Origin: Tyto alba
Lineage: Eukaryota > Chordata > Aves > Strigiformes > Tytonidae
Assembly: GCF_018691265.1 (NCBI RefSeq)
Contig: NW_024881283.1
Span: forward strand, 4,437,731-4,501,730
Length of the DNA: 64,000 nucleotides
Reading direction: 5' to 3'
In this document: positions 10,785-25,204 of the stretch, piece by piece
Numbering within the stretch: position 1 is the stretch's first letter
Layout: each line of letters starts with the position of its first letter
The notes under the pieces: generated by a model
The model's input: only the letters and a program-made list of their open reading frames with translations
The model's database searches: none
What the model was told of the DNA's origin: nothing
Program-made: the position numbers and the translations under genes

Positions 10785-13700
10785 TGTAATATATCACCGA
10801 CAGCCCAACTCTGGTGTCCCCACTTGGTTTCGGCTAGCCCATACGTAGTTAATTTTTTTATTTTTCCTTTCAATGTTTTCTGGTTTATACTTTTTAAAAA
10901 AATAAAAATCATTAAATATCTATTGGATTTTGTTATTTCCCTCTCTGAGAAAACAAAGTAAATTTACAGGGTTTTAGCAAACTCTTGGGTTGTGCCAAGA
11001 GCTGCATCCGTCCAGAGTTTAGATGCCAGCCACTGTTACTTTACAGGTGAGAGGCGTTTGAAAGGCAGCCAGGAAAATCTGGAGTATCACATTTGACATG
11101 TACAATATTGAAATAAGCCAAAAGCACGTGGGGCACAAACTCCAGAGCTCCGTGCCGAGGCAACTGACCGGCCTGCTCACCACAGCGTTCCCCCACGGCT
11201 TCAGCAAAACTAACACAGGCTCAGCAGAAAGTTTCCACAGAAAACATGAAAAAGCTTTGCCCTCTCAGCTTGCTGATTTTTTTCTTCCCCCTCAAGCAAA
11301 GGGTGGCATGAAGGCTGATAAAGTACCCCTGCCATAAAGCTTGCCATTGCTCTGGCTTTAGGAAACATGGTGCCGAGGACTAAAGCCAAGGAGCTCCTTG
11401 CTGAATTAACCCCACAGCCCTGCCTTGCTAAGCCACTGTCCCAGGGAGCTGCAAGCGCAGAAGGGAAGGGCCAGGAGGAAAGCTCTGATCATACACGAAG
11501 GGAGCAGAAAGAAGTTGCTTTTGCCCAATAAACTGCAATATCAAGGCACGTGGGAATGAACCCATCTGTCCTTAATTCTAGCCCCCCCCACCTCAGAAAA
11601 ACTCAAACACCAAACCCACCATAAAACAGAGCAATGCACAGCCTCACTGCGTAACCACACCACGACGCTGGTGATGGGAGGCAAGGAGCAGTGGGCCACC
11701 TCCCCTGCCCGCCCGGCTTCAGTACAGCTGGTGTGCTGCTGCCTCCAGCAAAAGGACTGAGTTGTAACCCGGTGAGGACAACAGCCAGCAGAGCCACAGG
11801 ACATGAGGTTTGTATTGCAGGGTCTTGCTATTGCTTTTGTAACTCTGGTACGAGCTCCACCGGAGCAGACCCATTTCTCATGCCACCCAGAAGTCATGCT
11901 ACTTCCACGCTACCCAGGGTGAGTTATTCGGTCTGCATAACTGCAGTCTGACCAGAGGCTCGGAGCCAGAAAAAAGCAGCTTTCTTCTCCACAGAAGAAA
12001 AAACTGAGCTTATATTTTTTTGCCTCGCTTCCCCAGATCATGGCATGCCAGGTGGGTAATCCCTGCCGCTGCGAAAAGTTTGCATCACTTCAGGTCATGA
12101 CCTCACCAGATCTCACCGGCTACATCGGGATCTGGAAGACGCTGGTGTTTTGCTAGGAGGTCTGCAGGGAAATCCAGGCGGAGATGAAGCAGACAGCTGC
12201 CCTACCCACAAGGAACAGCTACATCAGTGCCCCCAGGCTGGGAGGTTGATGAAGTTTATGATTGAAATCTGAGGACCGATCATTAAAGAGCCTATAAGCC
12301 CTTCTGGGCAACCACAGCTTGAAATTCCCACACTCTGTTGGAGAGGAGGGGTTTTTTCCTTGCTGCCCTGCAATACCGTGCAAGGCTGCTGCATGCTCTC
12401 GCCCAGCTGCCCTCTCCCCACGCACAGTACTGCAGCATCGGAAGCGATGCACTGAGTCAACCAAGCTTCCAAGTGCTCTAACATCCAGTAAGGATAGAAT
12501 ATACTATAGAAATGCAAATACATTATTAATTCTCTGAATTAGGATGGTACAAAAGCAGGATGTAGATGGGGGAATTACTGCATCGGTCCGCAGCCCCTGA
12601 CAAGAAAAAAAATAATCAGTAGAGAGCTTTTCCAAAGTAGCATGTTACTTTCTGGACACAGCATCAATACACAACGCTGTACTATGCCAGTCTGTATCTT
12701 ATTTAACCAAACAGAAAGAGGAGATGCTGAAAGATTTCTGTTTAAGTGACAGTGAAAAAAACCCTGAAATCTCAGTGGAAGTAATTCAACAAGAAAACTT
12801 CCCCCACTGATTCAGGACCAAAGACAATGGGGTTTCTCCTATCCTCAATGAAAAGAAAGGCAGAAGGAAAATGGTCCTTTTATTCCCTACAGGCAGACAC
12901 AGAGCTTCTGATCCGATCACCAGGCTGGCAACCTCCTATTTACAGAAACAATCTTGACTCATTGGGAGCATACATTGAAATTCACTTATATTTTGTCACA
13001 TAACAGAAACGGTGGGGAAAAAAAAAAAAAAAAAAAGAAATCCATATTACACACACTGAGCAAGTGCCTGCCTGTCCCCCGTGCCACCCTCATCTTGAAA
13101 ACTTTCTTGATAAAGACTTTCCTGTATTTTTGTTACGTGGCAGGGGAATTGGTAGAAGAGTCAGTTTAATTAACACAACTTTTCTCAAGATAAATATTTT
13201 CTCAGACAACGCAGAGCTGCTGAAACGCCGTGCCTTGGCAGCTGGGGGGATGGAAGCTGATCTACCAGCGTGCTCAGAACCCCCAGCAATAGATGGTGCA
13301 GCTCGTTCAGTTCCTCCTCCCCAGTAACATGCCCCAAGCCTCACACTGAAAGGATAATATATATACGGCAGATGTCTGTGCACACACATACACATATAAG
13401 TACATAAGCGACTCCAAATTACAAGCTGCACAGCTCTTTGCAAACAGGTGTGTAGGGTGTGAACACAAATCACCATTGGAAGACCCTGGTGTTCCTCACA
13501 CCAAGGGCATGGAGGTTCAGAGGGAAATGTCACGTTTAAGAACTCTGGTACTGCCAATAAAGGCCAGGCCAAGTCACAAAAAGCACAAATAATTTTAAAT
13601 CAAGACATACATTTGTTTAACAGGAAAGAAAGAAAAAACATGACTGAATTTGGAGGGAATGTTGTTAGTTCTGTAGGAAGAAAAGAATCAAGTCTGGACA

Positions 13701-15135
13701 GTGTTTGCTTCCTTGTCATCACAAGCTCTACAAAAGTCCCTTGTATGCACATACAAAAATACACCTTATGCCAGTGAAACAAAGCAGCATTTAATGAGAA
13801 ACAGAATGTGTTTTGGTTAATTTCCAGGTGATTGGTCTCTTATTAACAGATGTAGATGAAATTAAAATATTTATTTAGGTACCCCATTGTCTGTGTGTCC
13901 ACCTATTCCTGGGTTTCCCCTCATAAACCCGCTTCTCAGGAATCCACAGCACCAGCACTCACTGGAGGAATGAGAGAAAACCCAGATCAGGATTTTCCAC
14001 GCCTTCGCCACCTCAGACAGGATCTCCTCCACACCAGAGTCTGCACTCTTTTAGATCCGATTGGAATAAATTATCAGTCAAGAATTCCCCATCCCCAACT
14101 CCTACACAGGGATGAAGCCAGACCAAATAACCACTCTTAGCATCTGCTGCTTCCAGTGGATTGCGGTGGCTCTACTGGAGAGCTGAGGTGGTTTCGGATG
14201 GGGAAATGGATCTCCACTTTGGTGAGACAAATTTACTGAGTATATAGCAATGTAGCAGGACGAAAGAGAAAGATCTTTACCAAAATGAAAATCCGGTGAC
14301 TTCTGCTTATGCCTTACATATAGCAGGCATTTCAAGTTTTAAAAGCCAATTTAAAAAACAAGAAGCCTGGTGCTACCTTGCCCTTTCCTAGCTCTGAGTC
14401 TCCAGGCTGCTTCAGACAATGCCACTTCCTTACATTTTCCTTCCCTTTACCTCTGTAAAGGTTTGAGAGCTCCAAACAGGAACACACCTGGATGCAGACC
14501 TGGAGCACAAAGCCATACGAGTCCATCCCAACATCTACCCTGGCAGCTGTGGGTCACGCGTGGACTTGGCGTGGAGGACAAGCAGGAGGATCCACCCCAG
14601 AACAATCTGCTCTCTGAGGCTTCCAGCCTCATCCCACTCCCAAACAACTGTGCAAAGCCACCTGAACCCCGCAGCGTGGGGGAGGCCCTGCTGGAATTCA
14701 CTGGGCCACCCAAACACCTCCAAGGAAGATCTAATGTGTGAGATTTCTCTTTGCTACATCCACCTGTTCGCTTTTGTAAGGCGGTTACTTGGACAACCTG
14801 GTATTCATGAGGAACAACTCAATTTTTGTGACTTGTATTAGAATTTACTTGGCCACTGGAATCTCTCTGGTGAAGGTACCTGCAGACGGAACTGGTGACT
14901 TGAGAGGTGACACTGAGAGTCACCATTTTTGTCAAAAGCAGATGGGAAGTTACAGAACTTACTCCAAATTGAAGGGAAAGGGATCTTATGTATGGTCTAA
15001 CTTTCTGGCAATATTTCAACACAAACTGTATATGCTGCTATCATATCCACAGACGGGCTAAATTATACTAAGATATCAAAGCCATAAGCAAAATGACATC
15101 TTAATATAGATCAGGAGAATGAGACCACTTCAGTG
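10785..15135. other. Intron-like or intergenic stretch
   Basis: No gene recognised. It contains an AT-rich block at 10850-10980, A19 at 13018-13036 and a mixed AT/CA simple tract at 13355-13400. Minus-strand open frames of 160 codons (13090-13572) and 118 codons (11541-11897) look like chance. Confidence 0.5.
13018..13036. repeat. A19 homopolymer
   Basis: Uninterrupted A run after GGTGGGG; no retroposon body recognised upstream. Confidence 0.85.
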
Positions 15136-15139
15136 ACAC

Positions 15140-15300
15140 AAAGCTCCACTTTCTAATGCTAATAGACTTAGGAATTCGCTTCTAATAGCTAATGAATTAA
15201 GAATCAGCCAATTAGGTGTACATTTATTATCATGCTTATAATGAAATAAAGTGTGAACTTCTGTTTAATTAGAAATGAGCTCACACAGGTGACCAGAGAC
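15140..15300. promoter_or_regulatory. AT-rich block dense in homeodomain-type motifs (possible enhancer)
   Basis: Repeated TAAT, ATTA and TTAATTA cores (for example near 15163, 15188, 15194, 15211 and 15269) alternate with unique sequence including an E-box-like CAGGTG at about 15287. This mix, without simple-repeat structure, is typical of conserved non-coding enhancers near developmental genes. It is a pattern call only; conservation could not be tested. Confidence 0.25.
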
Positions 15301-15304
15301 ACCT

Positions 15305-17065
15305 TCAAAATATCTTTCAGTGCTTCACAACTGAGCTTATCAGAGCTTTGAGTTGGAATGGCATTAGGGAAATGATATGGAGGTCAAATATTAAAGATTT
15401 CAAGGCAAATAAACATTTTTCAAAGCCTGGTCCCACCTCCCTAGCAAAGAAAGTGGATATCTATGTGCATAGTCATCCAGGAAATCCAAGATCATATTCC
15501 TTCTGCTTAGCACAGGGCTCAACAGAAAGCAGTTAGGCTTCAAAACATTTATTTAGTGATATTTTTATAAGAATTTAAATGTCTTTGGAAAGAAAAAATG
15601 GACAAATAATTTCATTAACACTTCCAACCTCATTTTTTTTGTTAAAAGCAGGTTACCTTTTTTTAATAAATTAAAATAACAGATCTTAAACCTGCAGAGA
15701 ACCTAGATCCAGAAATTACTCATATGCCTCAGCTATTGATCTAAAAAGCCTCCTGCTTTGCAAAGCCTCAGGAGGAAGAATGCTTCAAAAAACCTCATCT
15801 AAGTTGAAATCTCCAACTGATTAAACAGCTAAGAGATCACAAAAAAAGGTCGTTATTTTAATGCAAGCAAGAAATTCTTTGGTCAAAGATCACAACTAGC
15901 TACACATCTGAAGTTTAGATTAAGTGGCTACTTTAGAAAAAAACAACATTTCAAACCATCAAGTCAACAACTGTTGGCAAAATGGGTCTTCAGCCAGCGT
16001 TCACCTTTCCTCCTGACGCTGCTGTAGCAACATGAAAAAAACAAGAGGAGTTTATGAGAGTACTGACACCCCAATTTTTGTCCAGATGCTTTGGTTAGAT
16101 CTAGCAATCCTCACGTCTGGATTCGCAATGGGCTCTCCTGGCATATCCCAGAGTAGCAACAATTTTTTGCAAAAATACCACCTATAAAGCACAGCACTAA
16201 ACCTCTAACCAGCAACTCTTCATTTAAAGGACTTCTGAAAATAAACCACAACTACCTCTACCTTAACATAAAGACCACTTCGATTATTCACAGCAACCTG
16301 TTTTTGCTGGGTCCATGGACAGACAACTACTTGTTAAAACTACCCTGTACAGAAGCACCAAGTGTTGTAACAAGACTTCTGCCGATACCTTCCCCTCAAT
16401 GTGCAAAGCAGTGTTTGTAGATGAGGCAAGTCTGAAATTGCCTCCAGCCTCTTTAGGAAAGGTTAAAAAAATATATATTAAAATATATATATATATATTA
16501 AGGGGCCAGCATTCCTGCTTTATGCCTGAGCATTAGCAGGAAAAAAAGAAAGAAAAAAAAAAAAAGATTAGCTACAGGCCTTGACAGGAATGAAGCAGAC
16601 CTTCATTATAGTGGTGTAGGTCTGTTTTATGGCTGCTGTCTCTGCAGACACCGCGCTCCGGCTTTAGGCTGCAGATAGCAGGGGCTGTCTTTTGTCTGCT
16701 CAGCAGCTGAACAGGACAGTTATGTCAGTACCAGTATAAAACAGTGGGGGACAGGTTCAAAAAAGGTGTTGGATGAGGTTTCTCCCTGCCTCTGAACAGA
16801 CGGCTCCAGTCACATCTTGTTAAGGAGGGGAACTCGGAGATTTCTCGTTAATGTAACAAACAACGAGGCCAGGTCTGGAGGAAGAGCTCATGTCTTTAAA
16901 TAGACCAATTGACATAGTCGGAAACACCCAGATGAGCTTTCAGCCACACCAGCCCTGTTGCAGGTTAACACCGCTGCAACTTCTGCAAGAGCAAGTCACT
17001 GAAATAAATGAGCGGCTCTCACGCTGCCAGGGTGGGAAAATGAGCAGCAGGAGAGAAGTCCCCTG
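15305..17065. other. No gene recognised; AT-rich sequence with simple repeats
   Basis: Contains an AT dinucleotide tract at 16465-16500 and a purine-rich A tract at 16540-16566. Nothing else could be assigned. Confidence 0.5.
16465..16500. repeat. AT-rich microsatellite
   Basis: Alternating A and T with short A runs, 36 bases. Confidence 0.85.
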
Positions 17066-17069
17066 CGGC

Positions 17070-17665
17070 ACGGTGTGAAAGGGCAGGTAGCTACTAGATC
17101 TTCTGCTTTCTCTGCCGCTCGCCCCTTGCTCGGCAGGTCGGCCTGCAGGATCAGTAGTTTCTCTGCACGCTTCCTTTCGGTTGCAATCGCTGGCCCTGGG
17201 CGCACGGGGTGTGCCCCGCAGCGGGGTGCAGGATGTGGTCCCACACCCCCGGTACGCAACGTGCAGCACCCCAGTCACAGCCCAGCGCCCCGAGGGCTCG
17301 GAAACCCTGCAGAAAAACACAGCCTGAAGGTTGATGAGATTTCCCCCCAGCTCCGCCACCACCTCGGTCGCTGGCCACAAGCCACCCAGGAGTTTCACTC
17401 CTCCGCTCCCAGGCTGGAGGTGGTGACCCCGCTGGCTCGCCTCCCCCCACGCTCGCTGCAAGGCCCACGGCCCCTCCATCCTGCCAGGCTACGGACCAGA
17501 AGGTGGAGCTGCAAGAATGGTGCAGACACCACTGCCCGACCCCGAGCTGGGGTGGAAGATGCTGAATCATCCTTCGGGCTTCATAACGCCCCGCCGCCTA
17601 CCAGACCTGCTCACCCGAAACCAACAGGGTCCAAAGCTGAAGGAACCCGAGCAATTCATTGGCCA
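17070..17665. promoter_or_regulatory. GC-rich, CpG-containing patch
   Basis: GC and CG content are raised over about 600 bases. A 199-codon plus frame (17075-17674) and 179- and 139-codon minus frames overlap, which shows that openness is compositional. None reads like a known family. Possible minor CpG island; the promoter role is unproven. Confidence 0.3.
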
Positions 17666-17669
17666 TCTG

Positions 17670-20600
17670 GGTAGGAGCCCTCTTCTGAGGAACCGGAAAT
17701 TACAACCTTGGTTTTCTGCTTTGCAAAATTTTCCTCTTTGAGTCTTTTTCATTCATTCATGAGCAACAGGATTGTGGGGGAGGAGAGCTGTAAATATGGC
17801 CCTGCTCCGGCTGCAGAGAGGATGCTTGGGCAGAGAAGTAGCAATCTGATCATACAGCCAAAAAGAAACATGCCTCTTTTTTTTTTTTTTTTCCCTTCCC
17901 TTTTTATTCTTTCTCCTAAAAGTCACTTTGGAAAATACTGTTCCTTCCCACAGCAAAAGTAAGTGGCATTCTCACAACCAAACCTGAAGTTTAAGAGAAG
18001 GGTCCCAGAAATTAAAAATGATCATCCAAGAAGCAGGGAAGTTGAAGCCTGGATGCAAAAGTGTTAAATTAAAAATACATGAACTGCACGATAATTACAA
18101 AATAGCTTGTTTGTTTTCGCAGTGAGCTTTTGCACAGCTCACAAACCAAATTCTACAACCTGCGGGGGCTCCATGGGCTAGTCTGTGATGCTGAGTCCTA
18201 ACTGCAATTAACTGGTGTGCAGTTAGTCCAGCATTTGTTTTGGGAATTCCTATTCTTAGCCCTAGACTGAACAGCAAACAACATTCACGCCCACATTTAT
18301 GGGGCACTACAGATAAAGAATTTCAGGAAAACAATTATACTGTAGTCAAGGCTCTTGATTTTTTGAAATAAGCGTTTCCAGGAACATTGAAAGGTTGATT
18401 TTCAAAATGTGATGCCACAATCTCACAGAGTCTTCAGAAGTCCTCAAATGTTAAGACCAGAAAACAGCATGATAAATGATAAAGCCTGACCTGCTGCTAA
18501 ACACAGACTGCAGAATCTCTCAGACATTTCTGCATCAAACTCATTACTTGTCCTTGAGCTTCAGTATCTCTTATGAAATAGAAAACAGTCCTGAATCAAA
18601 GACTACAAATGGTGGTTGAAGCAGCAGTTCTCAGTTAAGATGTTCCAGTGATCGATTTCTTCTCTGGTAAGATTCTGTTCCTTTTTTCTAGGCTTACTTT
18701 GTCTAGTTTCACTGCCCAAACCCTGCTCCTATAAAATTAAATATCAGTTGGGTTTTTTTGTTTTGCTTTTGCTCTTTGAGGAGAAATACCCTATCACAAG
18801 CCAAGAACAGATCTTTGTGGGCCCTTCCTAAACCCAGCCATATATGTTGTAATTCCCTACCTACAATTACTACTTGGGATCTATTTGGGGTAAGAGAAAC
18901 ATATTTTAAATTTTAGACCTTACACAAACCAAAACATCGAGAATTCTTGGAAACATGCTTCTTTTCAATCAGCCTTCTATACATCTTAAACAAACTTTCT
19001 AGCTGCAACTGGTTTTGCGGTCTGCAGAGGCTGACTGTGTCACTGTGGAATGGCTTTTGATGAGCAGCAATGGTCAGGAGCCAGAAACCATCATAATTTT
19101 CTCTGGTCATGGAGACCCTATGGTGCTGAAGGTCACAGGGAAGAAAAAAAAAAAGGTATTTCTGTTCTTTGCAAACTAGTTGACATTCCAGTACCCACAT
19201 CCATCTATCTGCCAATGGCAAAATTCATATTACTTTTCATGTAGCATCAAGATTTTTTAAATGTTGTTCTTAAATACTGCAAACAGTGTTCTTAAATACT
19301 AGCAACTACAGGGCTTAATAATCACAGAGTGCACAGTACCCGAGATTCAAAGTTCAGTGCAACACAACCATCCGCCCCTGCAGTTTCCCTATTAGCTCCC
19401 CAGTGCATGGCCCGAGGACTGGCTACGCGGGCTGTTGTTTTTAAAGCTATGTTCCAGTTTCTTAAAGCAACAATAAATCTGCAGGGCTATTATAGCACTT
19501 TAAAAAGTAAACCTAACAAGGAAGCAAATTTGGTAGCTGTTCCATCTGGCTGGCAGATTGAATGGAGCTGAGCTGCACTCACTATTTTAGGAGGGACTCA
19601 GAGCAAGGTCAGGCATTAATACCAGCTCCGGAGCCACTTCCCCAGCAGCATGGAGGAACTGGTTTACTAGAAGACACTGTATAAATATTTTGCTGAGCTG
19701 CAAAAGAAGGAAGCTTCCCCAGCCCGGGGCTGACATGTGTCTCGATGGGTTCCCAGGCACAATGCTCAATGAATGCTATTATACGAAAGGGTGTTTATTT
19801 CACATTGCAAAGCGGTTGCCAGAACACACAATCACGGGTCTTACCCGGCCCTGCAGGCTGCCACCAGAAACTCCTCTCCGAAAGAGAATGAGACAATTAT
19901 GTTGGAATTAACTCTTCGGCAGCGGGACTTTCCCCAGTCCCTGCACCTCCAAGCCCTGACCAAGCAGCACTGAGGGCACAGACATTAATGTTGATGACCC
20001 CCCACCATCCTGGTGAGCTAATTAAAACTCTGAATTTCAGCACAGACAGGTGAGATCAGGGCTCTTCCCACTTGGTTTCATGATCTCACCCGCTCACCAG
20101 CTTTGATGCTCTGCAAACAATCGCGTTCCCTCAACAGCGAGGCAACGCAAAGAACAAACTTATCTGAAAGGGCTGCACTGTAGTGCTGGGCAGATCTAAT
20201 CAACAGGGGTTGAAGGGCTTTTATTTCTCTGGGGTATTTCATTTTCACTCCAATTGTCATTTTCTTAATGAAGACAAATGAAGGAAATACCAGGTTAAAA
20301 AGCTGGTATCCTTGCAAGTAAAAACAATACGCCTCTGCTCAGCCTCAGCGAAGGTCCTGCCTTGCACGCTTTTGCCTTGATAACAATTCTGATTTTCTTT
20401 AACTGTTTTTGCACTGGGGAGAATGCTGTCTTTGAGGCAGCCATTCCTGAAATGATGAGTAAATAAGATCAGCATTAAGCCTAATTTGACCCTCTGCTCC
20501 TATCATTACTGCCAGTTCGAAACTTAATAAATTTATTGAGCAGCTTGTTTTATCCCAGGATCCCGAGTCCAACAACAGCAAATCATAGACAGCCTCACAA

Positions 20601-23600
20601 AAATAGAACTGCATCATTGCTGTATTACAGCTGAAACACAGGATCCTGGAGAACTGTTGCATGACAAGCCGGTATTAGAGCTGAGCCCAGACGTCCTGTT
20701 TTGCCTCATTTTATCATGATAAGCTTCTTTTTCCATTCTAAAGAACCATGCTGTAAGCAAGCAATATTTCCTCCCACATCCCATGCAGCAATCTTTCCCT
20801 TGAATTGTGTGGTGGAGCCTCATCACTCCTTCCAGGAGGGCAAGAGGGTCACTGCCTCCTCCACTTCAGCATGCTGCAGGCTGATGCCACCACAGAAAGC
20901 TCTAGGAAGCGAGAGGTCTTGAGGGTGCTGTCAAGCTCTGGAAGGCATATTTGTATGAGAAGCAGAGGAGGTGGAAGATTACAGACTAGCACCCAATCCT
21001 CTGGCACCAAGAGGGCTTTGACCTCAAAGAAAACAGGATCAGACTGTGGATTTATGCACATCGTCATACAACCTTTCATTTCTATGATCTGCTTTCCTGT
21101 TGTTTAGCAGTGAGATGTGCACATCCCCACATGGCCAGGACTTTTTGGACATCTGTGGTACACCAGGATACCAGTACAGTCATTGCTTTAAATAAAAACT
21201 CTCCCCTGTGTCTCCCCATGATGTATTAATGTCCTGTAGTAAATTTGCACCACAGAAGAGGTCCGGAGGAGAAGAAAAGTCATGTTTGCAACTTCTGTGG
21301 GACAGGCACATGAAGCTTGGTACAACAATCACCCTGAAACACAACTGGACATCTCAGGTGCCAACAGGTCTTCTTCAACTTGTGTTTCCCTTTGCTGAGG
21401 TGCACCAGTGAGAGGACAGGACACACTGGAGGTCTCTTGCAAGAGGAAGGAGCCAAGTACAACCTGGCTTCTAGCAGGGAGCTTGTTAGCACTGGACGCA
21501 TTGCTGGCAGCACAAGAGCAAGTTTTCTGGGTGGAGTAAACACAGCCTTATGTCTTCCTAGATCATGGAAGCACTTTCTCTTTCATCCCCTGAAGCTGTT
21601 AGGCCTACGGTGGAAAATCCGTGGCCACTGGGTCACCTACTGCCTATGAGACCTGCTGACATGGACCACAACCAGACACAGCCAAGCCTACTGCTGCTCT
21701 GCTCCAAACCTACAGGAAGAGCAAATGATGGCATTGCCTTTCAGCATGGTGATTATTTGGTTGCTATTGTTTTCCCAAAGCTAGTAGGCTGGAGAGCACA
21801 GTTCTGAAGGTATTTGGCCTTTCAAAGTCACCTGACTTCAAGACAACAACCTTGAGATCCTGCCACTCTCACAGACATACAAGAACCACCATTACTGACA
21901 GTCATTTGAATAGTCTACTCAGGGGACTTGAGCCATTTATTCTCCCTTCAATTCTTTCAGTTCTTTCTCCTTATTTCACATTTATCCCTAAATCATCTCT
22001 ATGTGTGCACTAACCCCAGGAGATGACACATCTTGGCGTTGGACAAGAGGCCAAAGATTTTCCTTGTGAGCTGCTCACATGGTTGGCTGGGCAAGAGTGA
22101 CCATGAAGTAGCTCAGCAAAGAAGATTTGTTCTGCTCAGTGTTTAAAAAGAACAACCCTGTTCCACATGCTGGGAGCTACAGCAATGAAGCTGTTCCCCC
22201 CAAGATGTTGAGATACTCAGTGACAGTGTGGGAATGCAGAATTGTCTTCTGCTCTCTAGGTACTTCTGCAATGCCTTCCTCCACCTCACCCAGTATCTCT
22301 GGCTCTTGTACTTCTTCCCTGTAGCTCTGAGCACATGCAACAAGTTTTAAATCTCCACCTTATTTCCCAGAGGAACTGTTTCTTTCCTCACTACTTCCCT
22401 TAGTCATTATTTCTCATTTAATGTGACAATGCCATCAACTTTCTAAAGCACTGTGGGACACTGTCCACATACAGAATGTGTTGCATTAGCTTCCAGACAC
22501 CTCCAGGAGAAAGAGCTTGTCCAGTGTTTAAAGTGACACTTCAGCCTTAGGGGAAAAGCCAGCAACCGTAAAGCTAATTGGAAAAGTCCTTGTGGCTTCA
22601 TAGACTTTCATGTACAATCAGCAACTCACCTACGTTGTTTCACCCCAGGGTAAAACTAGTAAAGCTCATCTTCTTTCTATGAATCATCCTAAGAAAACAG
22701 CCCCAATTAAAATATAAAACATTGCTGCCACAACACCAAGTTGTGTGGGAATTTATTTTTAGAAGCAGCTTAAAATAGAGTGTGTGTTACCTTCTTAAAA
22801 AACATTGCCTCTCTATTTTGGTAAAGGGTGACATAAGAGCAGAGATACACACCGCTGTGCGGAGAGGCACTTCACACCCTGCACCAGGACTTCTGCATGC
22901 CACTAAGCTGAGAGAAAACACTGAAAAAAAAGGAGGAGAGGAGGTCCAAAATGGGTCTTAACTCCTCACTGCCAATGTAATATAATGCCAGGGCTTAGAG
23001 AGGAATGTAAAGGGATGAGAAAAAGAAGATTTTGGAAATAACAGCATATTTCCTACTAAAAAGTGTAAAGAAAAAAGCTGCGTGTAACTTTGGGAAAGAG
23101 TTTTAGCTTCTGACAGCCAACCCGCAGTCTGAAACAGACCCTGATGCAATGGGGACTCTTGATTCAAAATGCCATTGCCGCTGTGAAACCAAGCCTTGAT
23201 GCAAAGACATGAGGACGCATCCTGATCTGTCACCCCCAGTACACCCTCCTGCACCAGTAAAGTAACGCAAAAAGAAGGGAACGCAAAAATAACGCAAAAA
23301 GAAAAGCCCTTGGCAGCAGTGTGCATCCCTGCACACATGCACCCCCGGCACCAACACCATGGGTGCTCTTTCCCTGAAATAGGCTCCAGCTGACTGCTGA
23401 CACAAGGACTTGAGAGGACATCACATCCTCAGGTATCCACTAAAAACCACTGCAGATAATAAAATCTCTGCCAAGAGCAAATACTCCTCCACAGGCTGTG
23501 CTGTGTCCACTCTGCACCTCCTTGTGCTCTTGGTCCTTTTGTGAAAGCGCACGGGAAAATTCGTCGATGAAGACACTGTTGAATCCTAGCAAGATCAAAC

Positions 23601-25080
23601 ACAAAGGACACACCTCAAAAGCACCAGAGGTTCATGGCACTGTGAAACCAAGTAAGAAAAGAAAAGCTGAATTAAAACAAAAGGGAAAACAGTGGTCCCA
23701 TGCGATTCAAAAGTGATGGGGAAGAGCCTCTGCAGAGAAGCCTCTGCCAGTGCACGTGGCTGCAGCTTGCGGCTCCACGACATCAAACCTTCTCATTTAA
23801 CTGATGAAGACACTGAGTAATGGTCAGAGCATCCACAGCTATTTTCACAGGAGAAATCTTCTGGTCTTTCAGACTTGTAAATTTCAAAGCCATCTTAGTA
23901 TTTTGATTGAAGTGTTCCAAGGAATAAATATGAAATGAGAATAGAGGGATGAATCTGATGGAAAATTACCTCATTTGACAGATACTGTTCTGCAACCTCC
24001 ACTATACACGGATACATATGGGCAAGCACATATGCAATGCCATACAGTTTTGTTTTGTGAAAATCTGAACAGCTTTTCAGAAATGGAAAACAGTAAGAGA
24101 AAGAAGCTGTAAAAAAAGTGATGGTAAAAGTCAGTGGCATATGCAAATGAGGAAAGATATGGCTTTTGGTGAGACACAAGTGGAAAATTACAGATTGTTC
24201 CAGAGGGAAAAAGCCACGTGTGGGATGGGGCAAGGATGCGACACAGACAGGGGGAGTTGGCCATACCAAAAGGTCATGAACAGAACTAGGCTGGTGCAGA
24301 AGGGAGATTTGGTACAATTCTCCAAAAAGAAGCTACAAGAAGAGAAGAAACATCTTTGAAGGCATTATCACAGAGGTAGATGGGCCACCTACAGATGGGC
24401 AATATGGGAAAGGTGACAGAAGATGGATTTAGTGACAACAGAAGGTGTAAGAGGAGATGGAGAACTAATGGCTGGCTCTAAATGCTGGATGCAATGTAAT
24501 TCTCCCTTAAAAGCTCAACCAGCCAGAGATTTATACATTGCACCATGTGAAACAAGTCAAAAATATTACTAGAACTCATAGAAGTTTTAAACAAGACTCC
24601 TTAGACATGTTTTTATTCCACATAAATAAAAACCATACAGCTAAATTCATCCTAATTAATCTGATTAGGATTACTGCAGTGGTGAGAATCATTTACTGGC
24701 ACCATAGGCTTTTTTTTCTCCTCTCTCCAAAAAGAATTCCCTTTGTGCACCTGCTTTTAACACCACCATAGTAGACAGCACATCCAAACGTAATTCCATT
24801 ATGGTCAGGAGAGATTTCATCCACTCTGTGAAATGCAATGAATAAATACAAAATCATTCACATTATGTACTCTCTACAGGGATATTTAAGGTTTTTTCCT
24901 CCAAAGTAAATCGGTTTTATGTAGTTAAAGTCCTTGAAAATATCAAATTGTAAGCCTTTGTTCAGAGAACTTAATTTCTTCTCAAATTCTTGTAACTTCG
25001 GGAAAGACATACAGGTCACAGAGGAGGGGACAAGAGTCAGCATTTCTCATCCAGACTCACTCTATGAGCCTAACACAATA
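17670..25080. other. Long intron-like or intergenic stretch
   Basis: No exon or recognisable transposon in about 7.4 kb. T16 at 17877-17892 and A12 at 19143-19154 are simple tracts. An octamer-like ATGCAAAT lies near 24142. Open frames are at most about 140 codons and unconvincing. Confidence 0.5.
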
Positions 25081-25200
25081 CTGGCCTCCCGTGCCTCAGT
25101 TTCCCCCCCTTGCAACATGGGAATAGTATTTCTGGCCCTATGACACAGGTGCTAGAAATCCTAAATCACTATCGCATCTATGAAGTCTGAGATGAAAGCC
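25060..25200 (+). mobile_element. MIR SINE remnant, plus orientation
   Basis: Diagnostic MIR core gtgcctcagtttccccccct (25091-25110) is followed by tgcaacatgggaatagtatt, which parallels the usual tctgtaaaatgggaataata. The 5' tRNA-like part is not readable, and the ends are approximate. Confidence 0.75.
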
Positions 25201-25204
25201 AAGT

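Noticed and set aside
17075..17674. 199-codon plus-strand open frame
   Set aside because: Overlapping frames on both strands in a GC-rich patch and no recognisable protein features.
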